Of a DNA stretch of 15,016 nucleotides, positions 7,573 to 14,874 are shown in pieces. Location: assembly GCA_902495305.1 (NCBI GenBank), contig CABUWG010000042.1, positions 1 through 15,016 on the forward strand, in the 5' to 3' direction. Origin of the DNA: an uncultured Pseudomonadota bacterium. GTDB lineage: Bacteria > Pseudomonadota > Alphaproteobacteria > RF32 > CAG-239. Position 1 is the stretch's first letter, and each line of letters opens with the position of its first letter. The notes under the pieces are model-generated. The model worked only from the letters and a program-made list of their open reading frames with translations. It ran no database searches and was not told the origin of the DNA. The position numbers and the translations under genes were made by a program.

Positions 7573-7600
7573 ATAGTACACTATTTTGATAAAAATGCAA
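7573..7600 (-). promoter_or_regulatory. Sigma70-type distal promoter of rpoH
   Basis: On the minus strand TTGCAT (7600-7595) and TACTAT (7578-7573) are 16 bp apart in the 129-nt gap before rpoH. This would give a housekeeping transcript with a leader of roughly 75-80 nt. Confidence 0.5.
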
Positions 7601-7617
7601 GAGGGCGAATCTGATTT

Positions 7618-8106
7618 TTACTCATAAATAATAAAAAAATCCGTCTTTGCCGCAGAGACCGGCAAAAAGTTGAGAATCTCAACAATCGTTTGATGATTTT
7701 CCGGATAAAGCAGCAGGTAAACCGGCGCCAGCCGGCCGCCGGAAGCGCTCCGGCAAAGACGGATATCAGTATCGTCCAGCCCGTTGTTTACTTTGATCAT
7801 CAGCAGCTTGTCGGCAACAGGGCGGCTTTCGGCACGATTAAATTTGGCGACCGGAATTTCGGCAAAAGATTGAAGATTGCGCAGCAAAAGCTGACGATGG
7901 CGGCGCTCAACCATACTCAGCTGCGGATTGTCTTCAAAATGCTTTAAGATTTTGGCAATCACCTGTTCCGTCAGCTGTCCGTCCGAACAAAGGGGAAGTT
8001 CTTTTTGCTCTCCGGCGGCTGCCGGTACGGCGCCGAAGTCTTCCTCCGCCAAAGACGGAAAACTTATTGCGCAAAATACCAAAAGCAGCCACAGCGGTTT
8101 GAGCAT
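7618..8106 (-). CDS. Small secreted protein of unknown function, downstream of asnS
   Basis: The 162-aa product opens with a clear Sec signal peptide (MLKPLWLLLVFCAISFPSLA, likely cleaved before EED), so it is exported, probably to the periplasm. The mature part of about 142 aa has two cysteines (Cys40 and Cys118) that could form a disulfide. It contains a helical stretch with VERRHRQLLLRNLQSF and a hydrophobic strand-rich C-terminus (APVYLLLYP, TDFFIIYE). There is no lipobox and no known catalytic motif. AGGAGG lies directly before the ATG, just eight bases beyond the asnS stop, so the two genes share a transcript. I do not recognise the family. The link with asnS is probably positional rather than functional. 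Confidence 0.85.
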   Translation of the reverse strand: MLKPLWLLLVFCAISFPSLAEEDFGAVPAAAGEQKELPLCSDGQLTEQVIAKILKHFEDNPQLSMVERRHRQLLLRNLQSFAEIPVAKFNRAESRPVADKLLMIKVNNGLDDTDIRLCRSASGGRLAPVYLLLYPENHQTIVEILNFLPVSAAKTDFFIIYE

Positions 8107-8114
8107 TTTTCCTC

Positions 8115-9503
8115 CTAAAAACTGATTGAGTTCGGCGTTCTCGGGAACGGAAGAACATCCCGGATATTGGTAATGCCGGTTATCAGCATCATCATCCGTT
8201 CAAAGCCAAGACCGAATCCGGCATGCGGCACGGAACCGTATTTGCGGGAATCGAGATACCAGCCGTAATCTTCTTCCTTCATGCCGCATTCTCTGATTTT
8301 TTGAACCAGAACATCGTAGCGCTCTTCACGCTGGGAACCGCCGATCATCTCGCCAATTCTCGGCACCAGAACGTCCATGGCCGCAACGGTTTTGCCGTCG
8401 TCATTCAGCCGCATGTAGAAAGCTTTTATCTCTTTCGGATAATCGCGGACGATCACCGGCTTTTTGAAGTATTGTTCAGCCAGAAAACGCTCGTGCTCCG
8501 TTTGCATGTCAATACCGTATTCCGGTTTGTATTCAAAATCATGACCGGAGTTTTTCATAATCTCAATGGCCTCGGTATAAGTAATGCGGGCAAAGTCATT
8601 ATTGATGATATTATCCAGCGTAGCCTTTAAGGTCGGGTCCACAAATTTTTCAAACAGCTCAATGTCATCGGGACAATGTTCCATGACGTGTTTAACGCAA
8701 TAACGCACCATGTCTTCGGCCACATCCATATTGTCATAAATATCGGCAAAAGCCATTTCCGGTTCAATCATCCAAAATTCGGCGGCATGGCGGGCAGTAT
8801 TGGAGTTTTCGGCACGGAAAGTCGGCCCGAAAGTATAGATGTCACCCAGACCCATGGCATACATTTCGCCGTTAAGCTGTCCGGAAACGGTCAGGTGAGC
8901 TTCTTTGCCAAAGAAATCTTTGGAATAATCAATTTTGCCGTCCGGCAGTTTGGGCAGGTTTTCCATATCCAGCGTGGTCACGCGAAACATCTCGCCTGCA
9001 CCTTCGCAGTCCGAGCCGGTAATCAGCGGCGTATGGACGTAGCGGAATCCGCGGTCATGGAAAAATTTGTGAATGGCAAAAGCCAGCTCCGAACGAATCC
9101 GGAAGGCCGCGCCGTATTTGTTGGTACGCGGACGCAAGTGAGCAATGGTACGCAGATATTCGTCGGTATGCTTTTTCTTTTGCAGCGGATAATCTTCATC
9201 GGCAATGTCATAAATCAGGATATCTTTGGCAACAATTTCAAATTTCTGGCTGCCGCCCTGAGAGGCGACCATATCACCGGTAACGGCGACGGAAGAGCCT
9301 GTTGATAATTTTTTGACATCGTCGTAATTATTGAGGTTATTATTGGCGATAACTTGAATATTTTTAAGGCTTGAGCCGTCGTTGAGCTCAATGAATGAAA
9401 AATCTTTAGCGTCACGTCTGGTTCTGACCCAGCCTTTGACCAAAACTTCGCCCAGCGGCGCATCGGCTGCCAGCAAAGCTTTTATTTTTGTTCTTTGCAA
9501 CAT
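8115..9503 (-). CDS. asnS: Asparaginyl-tRNA synthetase
   Basis: Class IIb aminoacyl-tRNA synthetase that charges tRNA-Asn with asparagine in the cytoplasm. The 462-aa product is of usual bacterial AsnRS length. It has an N-terminal OB-fold anticodon-binding domain (about 18-100). The catalytic domain includes motif 2 with FRAENSNTARHAAEFW (229-244) and motif 3 GFGLGFERM (429-437), ending in FPRTPNSISF. The EFW and GGSQREER segments are typical of AsnRS rather than AspRS. GAGG precedes the ATG by eight bases. Many alphaproteobacteria lack AsnRS and make Asn-tRNA by amidation, so its presence is mildly informative. A good promoter lies at 9549-9577. The secreted-protein gene follows in the same unit. 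Confidence 0.97.
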   Translation of the reverse strand: MLQRTKIKALLAADAPLGEVLVKGWVRTRRDAKDFSFIELNDGSSLKNIQVIANNNLNNYDDVKKLSTGSSVAVTGDMVASQGGSQKFEIVAKDILIYDIADEDYPLQKKKHTDEYLRTIAHLRPRTNKYGAAFRIRSELAFAIHKFFHDRGFRYVHTPLITGSDCEGAGEMFRVTTLDMENLPKLPDGKIDYSKDFFGKEAHLTVSGQLNGEMYAMGLGDIYTFGPTFRAENSNTARHAAEFWMIEPEMAFADIYDNMDVAEDMVRYCVKHVMEHCPDDIELFEKFVDPTLKATLDNIINNDFARITYTEAIEIMKNSGHDFEYKPEYGIDMQTEHERFLAEQYFKKPVIVRDYPKEIKAFYMRLNDDGKTVAAMDVLVPRIGEMIGGSQREERYDVLVQKIRECGMKEEDYGWYLDSRKYGSVPHAGFGLGFERMMMLITGITNIRDVLPFPRTPNSISF

Positions 9504-9548
9504 TTTTATTCCTCAATATTTTTGTTATGTTCAATAATACCGTGGGGC

Positions 9549-9577
9549 AATATACAACAAGAAAGTTTAATTGTCCA
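9549..9577 (-). promoter_or_regulatory. Sigma70-type promoter of asnS
   Basis: On the minus strand TGGACA (9577-9572) and TATATT (9554-9549) are 17 bp apart, about 45 bases before the asnS ATG. Its -35 box lies only three bases from that of the divergent promoter at 9581-9609. Confidence 0.6.
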
Positions 9578-9580
9578 GCA

Positions 9581-9609
9581 TTGACAAAGCCGCATATACA
9601 GATTAAATT
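9581..9609 (+). promoter_or_regulatory. Sigma70-type promoter of the SlyB-like lipoprotein gene
   Basis: A consensus TTGACA (9581-9586) is followed after 17 bp by TAAATT (9604-9609), about 31 bases before the lipoprotein ATG. It is divergent to, and almost back-to-back with, the asnS promoter. Confidence 0.65.
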
Positions 9610-9640
9610 TGAATAAAAGTTTATTTTTGGGAGAATCATC

Positions 9641-10108
9641 ATGAAAAAATTTGTTATTGCCCTTGTGCTGCCGCTGACCATGCTGCTTGGCGCCTGTGCG
9701 GAAAATATCGGTGCCAACCATTACAATACGTCCAGCGTCGGTCAGGTCAACCGTGCGGCCAAAGGCACAATCGTTGCCGTCCGGCAGGTTGTGGTTTCTG
9801 ACGGCGACGGACAAATCGGCAAACTGGGCGGTGCGGTGGCCGGCGGCGCGGCAGGTTCGATGATCGGCGGCAATGATGCCGTACGCGTTATCGGCGGTGT
9901 CGGCGGCGCAGTGCTCGGCGGCATTATCGGCGACGCCGTGCAGGAAGGCGTGACCCGCCAAACCGGTTATGAATATACCGTTCAGCTTGAAAACGGCGGA
10001 TTGGTTACCGTCACCCAAGGAACGGACGTGATTTTGCAGCCGGGACAAAAATGTCTGGTACTTTACGGCAAGCAAGCCCGCGTTGTGCCCTATAATTCTT
10101 ATTACTAA
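9641..10108 (+). CDS. SlyB/Pcp-like glycine-zipper outer-membrane lipoprotein
   Basis: The 155-aa product has a lipoprotein signal peptide with lipobox LGAC (Cys19), so it should be lipidated and, lacking Asp at +2 (Ala20 instead), sorted to the outer membrane. Residues about 61-103 form a glycine-zipper region (GGAVAGGAAGSMIGG, GGVGGAVLGGIIGDAV) typical of the SlyB/Pcp/17-kDa-antigen family. A C-terminal beta domain (YEYTVQLENGG through QKCLVLYG) follows. In enterobacteria SlyB responds to envelope stress and stabilises outer-membrane proteins; here the role is inferred from family only. GGGAG lies about seven bases before the ATG. The gene is a single transcription unit with its own promoter and a terminator 15 bases after the stop. 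Confidence 0.9.
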   Translation: MKKFVIALVLPLTMLLGACAENIGANHYNTSSVGQVNRAAKGTIVAVRQVVVSDGDGQIGKLGGAVAGGAAGSMIGGNDAVRVIGGVGGAVLGGIIGDAVQEGVTRQTGYEYTVQLENGGLVTVTQGTDVILQPGQKCLVLYGKQARVVPYNSYY

Positions 10109-10122
10109 ATCTGACAAGATGC

Positions 10123-10167
10123 AAAAATCCCCGTTTCTGACCTTTTGGCGAAACGGGGATTTTTTTT
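10123..10167. terminator. Bidirectional intrinsic terminator between convergent genes
   Basis: A strong stem pairs AATCCCCGTTTC (10126-10137) with GAAACGGGGATT (10150-10161) around a 12-base loop. It is followed by a T-run on the plus strand, and flanked on the other side by five A residues (a U-run on the minus strand). It ends the lipoprotein transcript and can also serve the convergent gene ending at 10175. Confidence 0.9.
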
Positions 10168-10174
10168 ATTCATC

Positions 10175-10708
10175 TTATTCATCAAACAAAATACCGCCGG
10201 TGAGGTTTAGTTTAGTCCCGACAGGGCTTGCCTGCAATTTTTTTCGCAGATTTTCACTAACAACTTCTCTCCACGGAACAATTATATCTCCCAGTTCCGG
10301 AGAATTAAGTATGATATGATCGTCGCTGACATAACCGACCTCAAAGCCGTATGTTTTATCCATCAGGGCATGTCCGCCAAAAACACGAAGTCCGCTCTTG
10401 GGAAACTCAAACTGCCAAGGGAGGTATCGGGGCAAGAAGCAATTATCAAGCTCATTTCGCCAGTGCAGTTTTACAAATTCCGGGATAATCTTCTTATCAG
10501 TCCCCACAAAACACGAAGCGAAAGTATTAACATAGCCGACAATGTCAGAATCAGAAAAAGAATTAAATTTATCTTCCCAAGCTTTTTGGAGCTTTTGTCG
10601 CCGTTTGCGGTTCGCGTATCTTTCTGTCAGCACAACATATACATACAATGCCAGCAATGTCGCCAAAATAATACCGATTGTTTTTACATTTTCTATCATA
10701 ATCTGCAT
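10175..10708 (-). CDS. Unknown single-pass membrane protein
   Basis: A 177-aa protein with one N-terminal hydrophobic helix (about 9-27, KTIGIILATLLALYVYVVL), followed by a strongly basic stretch (RYANRKRRQKLQK) that predicts a cytoplasmic C-terminal domain. That domain carries WRNELDNCFLPRYLPWQFEFP and YGFEVGYVSDDHIILNSPELGDIIVPW, which looks folded and strand-rich, but I recognise no catalytic motif. Two starts (10708 and an ATG nine bases later) lack a good ribosome site; the first is given. A weak promoter candidate lies at 10748-10775, and the terminator at 10123-10167 serves its 3' end. It stands alone between the lipoprotein gene and the dcw cluster. Function unknown. Confidence 0.75.
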   Translation of the reverse strand: MQIMIENVKTIGIILATLLALYVYVVLTERYANRKRRQKLQKAWEDKFNSFSDSDIVGYVNTFASCFVGTDKKIIPEFVKLHWRNELDNCFLPRYLPWQFEFPKSGLRVFGGHALMDKTYGFEVGYVSDDHIILNSPELGDIIVPWREVVSENLRKKLQASPVGTKLNLTGGILFDE

Positions 10709-10747
10709 TTTTAAGTTAATAATTTTCTAATAATTCATTTTGTGCAA

Positions 10748-10775
10748 TTTTTAGCACATTCGTTATTTTTGTCAA
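10748..10775 (-). promoter_or_regulatory. Candidate promoter of the unknown membrane-protein gene
   Basis: On the minus strand consensus TTGACA (10775-10770) is followed after 16 bp by TAAAAA (10753-10748), roughly 40 bases before the start codon. The -10 box is poor and lies in a short inverted repeat (TGTGC / GCACA, 10741-10757). Confidence 0.4.
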
Positions 10776-10930
10776 TAAATTTTATTATCAATATTCCCCA
10801 AACGACTCGGATAAACTTATCCCCATCTTTTTGCACAGAGCAAAATAAATTTTATTGTCCGCTCACCATATATAGTTACGGCATTACATTTTTACACAAA
10901 ATATAGTGCCCATCATAAAATTTTCATAAA
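10774..10930. other. AT-rich intergenic stretch with a 13-bp direct repeat
   Basis: Non-coding DNA between the unknown membrane protein and the mraZ operator. The 13-mer AATAAATTTTATT occurs twice in direct orientation, at 10774-10786 and 10844-10856, exactly 70 bp apart. Between them is a small inverted repeat (GGATAA/TTATCC, 10809-10822). CCCCA occurs near both copies' surroundings (10796-10800 and 10821-10825), but not in the 10-bp phase of the operator downstream. I see no reading frame, RNA gene or convincing promoter. Confidence 0.4.
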
Positions 10931-10933
10931 ATA

Positions 10934-10977
10934 CCATATTTCCCCATTGCATACCATGTTTTCCCATGTTATATAAT
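10934..10977 (+). promoter_or_regulatory. mraZ promoter with four-box MraZ operator
   Basis: CCAT occurs at 10934, 10944, 10954 and 10964, an exact 10-bp period. On the other strand this reads as four TGG-boxes (TGGGA, TGGTA, TGGGG, TGGTA). MraZ is known to bind direct repeats of TGGGN separated by five bases, so this matches its operator geometry. A perfect -10 TATAAT follows at 10972-10977; the best -35 (TTGCAT, 10947-10952) lies 19 bp away and within the boxes, so bound MraZ would cover it. This supports autoregulation of the dcw operon. Confidence 0.75.
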
Positions 10978-11001
10978 TAGGCGTAAACGGTAACAAGGGG
11001 T

Positions 11002-11475
11002 ATGGCATTGAGAAAAACTTTTCTCTTTATGGATACAATCACCAACAAGGTCGACGCGAAAGGCCGCGTTTCCCTGCCCTCAGATTACCGCGCAATCGTT
11101 AAAGAATTATCAACCGAAATTGTCTGTTATCGCAGCCTGACCTCCCCTTGTATTGAAGGCTGTCCGGAAGACCTGCTTGAGAAGCTGGCGACAGACATGG
11201 AAAATTCGCTGGACTTTTTCTCTCAAACGCAAGATGACCTCACCAATCTGATTTTCGGCGATGCAAAACGCTTTGCCTTTGACAGTACCGGACGCATTGT
11301 CCTGACCGAAAAGCTTTTGAAACATGCCCAGATTACCGATACCGCCGTATTTGTCGGCAAAGGCCGCAAGTTTCAGATCTGGAACCCCGAAAACTGGGAA
11401 AAAGAAGAAGCCCGTATTCGCGCCGAAGTTTTGAAAAACCGGCCGTCTTTGGCCCCGAAGGAGAATGCGCAATGA
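11002..11475 (+). CDS. mraZ: Transcriptional regulator MraZ
   Basis: DNA-binding regulator that forms a ring and represses its own dcw operon. The product of up to 157 aa has the two AbrB-like half-domains of the family, marked by VDAKGRVSLP (17-26) and DSTGRIVL (94-101). A polar C-terminal tail follows. The start is ambiguous: ATG 11002 has GGGG only one base upstream, whereas an in-frame TTG at 11008 has AAGGGG at seven bases, a better spacing. Either keeps the whole domain. Its stop codon overlaps the rsmH start (ATGA), which implies translational coupling. The operator directly upstream matches its own expected binding pattern. Confidence 0.95.
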   Translation: MALRKTFLFMDTITNKVDAKGRVSLPSDYRAIVKELSTEIVCYRSLTSPCIEGCPEDLLEKLATDMENSLDFFSQTQDDLTNLIFGDAKRFAFDSTGRIVLTEKLLKHAQITDTAVFVGKGRKFQIWNPENWEKEEARIRAEVLKNRPSLAPKENAQ

Positions 11476-12395
11476 TCCCCGGCGGCTATGAAAAACATTT
11501 TCCGGTTATGCTGGCCGAGGTTCTGCAAAGTCTGGCTCCGCAAGACGGCAAGACCTATGTTGACGCGACTTTCGGCAACGGCGGCTATACCGAGGCTATC
11601 CTTAAAGCCGCTGACTGCAAAGTAATTGCCCTTGACCGCGATCCCAACGTCCGTGCCAGAGCGGAAGAACTAAAATCTGTTTACGGAAGCCGTTTTGACT
11701 TTCGGGCCGGACAATTCGGAGATTTTGCCGCGTTAGTGACCGAGCCGGTTGACGGTGCCGTTTTTGACATCGGCGTTTCGTCCATGCAATTAGACGAGGC
11801 GGAGCGCGGTTTTTCTTTTGCCAAAGACGCGCCGTTGGATATGCGGATGTCTTGTGCCGGCATGAGCGCCGCCGACATTGTCAACACAATGGCAGAAAAA
11901 GAGCTGGCCGATTTAATTTATAAATACGGCGAGGAGCGCAAATCCCGTCAGATTGCGGCCAGAATTGCGGCTGCCCGCCTACAAAAACCCATTCAAACAA
12001 CCAAAGAACTGGCCGAAATTATTTATTCGGTCATTCATAAAACCCCCAACAGCATTGATCCGGCAACCAGAACTTTTCAGGCGCTGCGGATTGCCGTCAA
12101 CAATGAGTTGGAAGAACTCGAAAAAGGCCTGAACGGTGCGGCACAAAGGCTGATATCCGGCGGAAAACTCGTGGTTGTGAGTTTTCACTCGCTGGAAGAC
12201 CGCATTGTTAAAACCTTTTTCAAAGAAAACTCCGGCCCCAGACGCCATGTTTCGCGTTACCGGCCGGAAAATGACATCAACACTGACAATTCGTTGTTTT
12301 GCGAATGTTCCAAAGCGATTGTACCCGACCGGCAGGAGACCGAGGTCAACAAGCGCTCGCGTTCGGCAAAGCTGCGGTTTGCCGTAAAAAGATAA
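11472..12395 (+). CDS. rsmH: 16S rRNA (cytosine1402-N4)-methyltransferase
   Basis: RsmH (MraW) methylates N4 of C1402 in the decoding centre of 16S rRNA using S-adenosylmethionine. The 307-aa product is of normal length. It has SAM motif I DATFGNGGYT (31-40), FDIGVSSMQLD (98-108), GFSFAKDAPLDMRM (113-126), RTFQALRIAVNNEL (200-213) and SFHSLEDR (237-244), all family signatures, and a basic C-terminus. Its ATG overlaps the mraZ stop by four bases. ftsL follows after 31 bases. This order is the standard head of the dcw cluster. Confidence 0.97.
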   Translation: MIPGGYEKHFPVMLAEVLQSLAPQDGKTYVDATFGNGGYTEAILKAADCKVIALDRDPNVRARAEELKSVYGSRFDFRAGQFGDFAALVTEPVDGAVFDIGVSSMQLDEAERGFSFAKDAPLDMRMSCAGMSAADIVNTMAEKELADLIYKYGEERKSRQIAARIAAARLQKPIQTTKELAEIIYSVIHKTPNSIDPATRTFQALRIAVNNELEELEKGLNGAAQRLISGGKLVVVSFHSLEDRIVKTFFKENSGPRRHVSRYRPENDINTDNSLFCECSKAIVPDRQETEVNKRSRSAKLRFAVKR

Positions 12396-12426
12396 CAAAC
12401 GCATAACCCAGAAAGGAAAAAGCGAC

Positions 12427-12813
12427 ATGAATAGCACAAGATCTGCAACCTTTGCACTTTGGGTAACTCTTACCTTTTTGCTCGGTTCAGGCATTTTGGT
12501 GATGAAGAATCAGGTTCAGGGGCTGGAAGACCAGCTGATCGGCATCAACAAAAACATTCAGGAAGATATCAAGACTATTCATATTCTCAAAGCTGAATGG
12601 AGCCACCTTAACTCTCCGAAGCGTCTGCGCCAGCTGGCCGAAAAACATATTTCTTTAAATCCGGTCAAGGCTGAACAAATTATTAACTATTCTCAGGTAC
12701 CATTTGATTATGAGGGCGGAGAAGCCGACAAGCGTATGCTCGCGCAACGCAATATTTCAACTTATGCCGCCAGAAACAAAGAACTGAAAAAACTGGCCAA
12801 ATTTGAACGCTGA
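12427..12813 (+). CDS. ftsL: Cell-division protein FtsL
   Basis: Small bitopic division protein that forms the FtsQLB complex and activates FtsWI. The 128-aa product has one membrane helix (about 9-26). A heptad-like periplasmic coiled coil (about 27-60) follows, then the conserved LNSPKRLRQLAEKH segment (61-74) typical of FtsL. An extra polar tail of about 40 residues ends the protein. Sequence identity in this family is low, so the call rests on topology, that segment and position between rsmH and ftsI. AAAGGA precedes the ATG at suitable distance. Confidence 0.88.
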   Translation: MNSTRSATFALWVTLTFLLGSGILVMKNQVQGLEDQLIGINKNIQEDIKTIHILKAEWSHLNSPKRLRQLAEKHISLNPVKAEQIINYSQVPFDYEGGEADKRMLAQRNISTYAARNKELKKLAKFER

Positions 12814-12837
12814 TAACTGACGCAGAAGCAAAAGGAT

Positions 12838-14589
12838 ATGTGGGGGAAATATTTATCCAAAAGCAGGAAGGGAAACTTTTATCTTCCGGGGCAGGAAATC
12901 AAAATAAACAAGAGTATGGCTTTTAACATACTTTCTTGCGAGAGGGATTCACTCTCAACCTGCAAAGCCCGCATGCTTCTGGCTATGGCCGTTTTTGCCT
13001 TTGTTTATGCCGTTATTGCCATCAGGCTTTTTACCGTTTGTATCAGCGGACGAGCCTCTGAGACTTTTGCCGCCGATGACAATCCGTATCTTCAGGCCTA
13101 TATGCCCAACCCGATTAAGCGCGCCGACATTCTTGACCGCAACGGCATTATTATTGCCACATCGCTGCCCACGGTCAACCTGTTTGCCAATCCTAAAAAA
13201 ATTCTCAACCCCAAGACCGCAGCCGTCAAACTCAACCGCATTCTGCCCGAGCTGCGTTATGAAGATATCCTGAGCAAGCTCACGCGCCGCGGCAGCTTTG
13301 TTTATCTGAAGCGCAATCTGACACCGTCACAACAATATCAGATTAATGCCCTCGGCATTCCGGGGCTGGAATTTGAAAACGGCGAAAAACGCGTTTATCC
13401 GCACAAAGGACTGTTTGCCCATGTGCTCGGCAATACCAATATTGACAATCTCGGCATTTCCGGCGTGGAGAAAAAACTCAACGAGCGGCTGACCGAATCT
13501 GACATTCCGTTGCAGATGACCATAGATTCCGGCATTCAGGACACTATTCGCGAGCATTTGAAAGCCGCCGTACAGAAATATAACGCCCTCGGCGCAACCG
13601 CTATTTTGATGGACGTTAACACCGCAGAAATTCTTTCCATGATTTCGCTGCCGGATTTTGACCCCAATGATACCAGCCGCCTTAAGCCCGAACAAATGTT
13701 TAATATGGCGACAAAAGGCGTCTATGAACCGGGGTCCGTGCTCAAGGTCTTTAATACCGCCATGTCTTTGGATTCCGGAAAAGTCAAAGTATCGGACAAG
13801 TTTGACGCCAGCCAGCCGCTGAAACTGCGTTATAACGTTATTAAAGATTATCGCGGCGAAAACCGCTGGCTCTCTGTGCCTGAGGTTTTGATTTATTCCT
13901 CCAACATCGGTTCGGCACGGATGGCTTTTGCGGCGGGCGGAAAAGAAGAGCAAATGGAATTTATGAAAAAAATCGGCTTTTTTGACGAGCTGCCGATTGA
14001 AGTGCCGGAAAAAGGAAAGCCGCTGGTTCCGCACCGCTGGGATGACGGCACGATTGCCACCGTTGCCTTCGGGTATGGTCTGGCGGTAACGCCGCTGCAC
14101 GTGATTACCGGATTTTCAGCCATGATTAACGGCGGCATTTATCATACGCCGACCCTCATCAAGCAGGATCATCAGGACGCCGGAAAACGCGTGATTTCTT
14201 ACAAAACGTCAAAATCCATGCGCGAATTGCTGCGGCTGGTGGTGGTTGAAGGTTCCGGCAAGCGGGCTAATGTTAAAGGTTATGAAGTCGCCGGAAAAAC
14301 CGGTACAGCCAACAAACTCTCCGAAAAAGGAAAATATGTTGACAAGAAGGTTCGCACGACTTTTGTTTCGGCCTTTCCGATTTCCAATCCCAAATATGCC
14401 CTTTTGGTAATGATGGACGAGCCAAAGGCTACACCCGAAAGCTGGGGTTTTGTGACATCAGGCTGGAACACCGTGCCGACAGCCGGAAAAATCATTGAGG
14501 CCATCGCGCCGCAGCTTAATATCAAGGCCAATTATGACCTTGACGAGCTCCGTAATACCCGAATTATCGAGGCTTCTTATTCCAAATAG
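12838..14589 (+). CDS. ftsI: Septal peptidoglycan transpeptidase FtsI (PBP3)
   Basis: Class B penicillin-binding protein that cross-links septal peptidoglycan together with FtsW. The 583-aa product has a cytoplasmic N-terminus and one membrane helix (about 46-66). The pedestal/dimerisation domain begins at RADILDRNG (95-103), and the transpeptidase domain follows. The active-site serine is in SVLK (Ser300, Lys303), followed by SSN (354-356) and KTG (487-489), so all three motifs are intact. The 45-residue N-terminal tail before the helix depends on the chosen ATG, whose AAAGGA site is unusually close. An internal ATG at 12916 would shorten the tail but has an equally tight AAGAG. It lies 24 bases after ftsL. 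No murE follows inside the window. Confidence 0.97.
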   Translation: MWGKYLSKSRKGNFYLPGQEIKINKSMAFNILSCERDSLSTCKARMLLAMAVFAFVYAVIAIRLFTVCISGRASETFAADDNPYLQAYMPNPIKRADILDRNGIIIATSLPTVNLFANPKKILNPKTAAVKLNRILPELRYEDILSKLTRRGSFVYLKRNLTPSQQYQINALGIPGLEFENGEKRVYPHKGLFAHVLGNTNIDNLGISGVEKKLNERLTESDIPLQMTIDSGIQDTIREHLKAAVQKYNALGATAILMDVNTAEILSMISLPDFDPNDTSRLKPEQMFNMATKGVYEPGSVLKVFNTAMSLDSGKVKVSDKFDASQPLKLRYNVIKDYRGENRWLSVPEVLIYSSNIGSARMAFAAGGKEEQMEFMKKIGFFDELPIEVPEKGKPLVPHRWDDGTIATVAFGYGLAVTPLHVITGFSAMINGGIYHTPTLIKQDHQDAGKRVISYKTSKSMRELLRLVVVEGSGKRANVKGYEVAGKTGTANKLSEKGKYVDKKVRTTFVSAFPISNPKYALLVMMDEPKATPESWGFVTSGWNTVPTAGKIIEAIAPQLNIKANYDLDELRNTRIIEASYSK

Positions 14590-14686
14590 CCTGCAGCCGA
14601 ACGTCGGCAGCGGTCGGTTTGTGCTGTGCCTTGAAACCCGCGTTGCTATGACGGGATTTGAGGTGGAGAAAGTACTCAGGAATACT

Positions 14687-14776
14687 GTCATTCTCGGACT
14701 TGACCCGAGAATCCATAAGGAAACAAGCTGGGTGCCGGTTGTGAGATAGATTGCCGGATCGAAGTCCGGCAATGAC
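14687..14776. repeat. Paired palindromic intergenic repeats (GTCATT...type)
   Basis: Two related hairpins face each other. The first (14690-14712) pairs ATTCTCGG with CCGAGAAT; the second (14750-14773) pairs ATTGCCGGA with TCCGGCAAT. The reverse complement of the second aligns with the first (both GTCATT, then C/G-rich, then GGACTT), so they look like inverted copies of one repeat family flanking about 37 bases. Such units are widespread between genes in alphaproteobacterial genomes. No coding capacity. Confidence 0.75.
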
Positions 14777-14790
14777 AAAAGAAAGAGCAC

Positions 14791-14874
14791 CGTCATTCTG
14801 AGTGCAACGAAGAATCCAGTTGATTAATAAGGCTAATTTGTTTGACTGGATCCTTCGCTTCGCTCAGGATGACG
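14791..14874. repeat. Large inverted repeat, 30-bp arms
   Basis: The arms 14791-14820 and 14845-14874 match at 25 of 30 positions when one is reverse-complemented, and most differences would still pair as G-U in RNA. The loop is 24 bases and AT-rich. The CGTCATTCTGAG...GAATCC / GGATCCTTCGCTTCGCTCAGGATGACG-like arm sequence is a well-known intergenic repeat type found in many bacterial genomes. It may form a hairpin at the 3' end of the ftsI transcript. Confidence 0.8.

Noticed and set aside
10809..10825. TTATCCCCA as a DnaA box, suggesting an origin in the AT-rich gap
   Set aside because: A single near-match with no cluster of further boxes and no dnaA, parAB or hemE nearby; chance is the simpler explanation.
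13327..14100. Long minus-strand open frame (257 codons) inside ftsI
   Set aside because: It is antisense to the transpeptidase domain whose three active-site motifs are intact, and it shows no start signal or protein-like features.
14495..14749. Plus-strand open frame overlapping the end of ftsI and the repeat region
   Set aside because: Its sequence is made of the ftsI 3' end in another frame plus palindromic repeats; such translated repeats are common artefacts.
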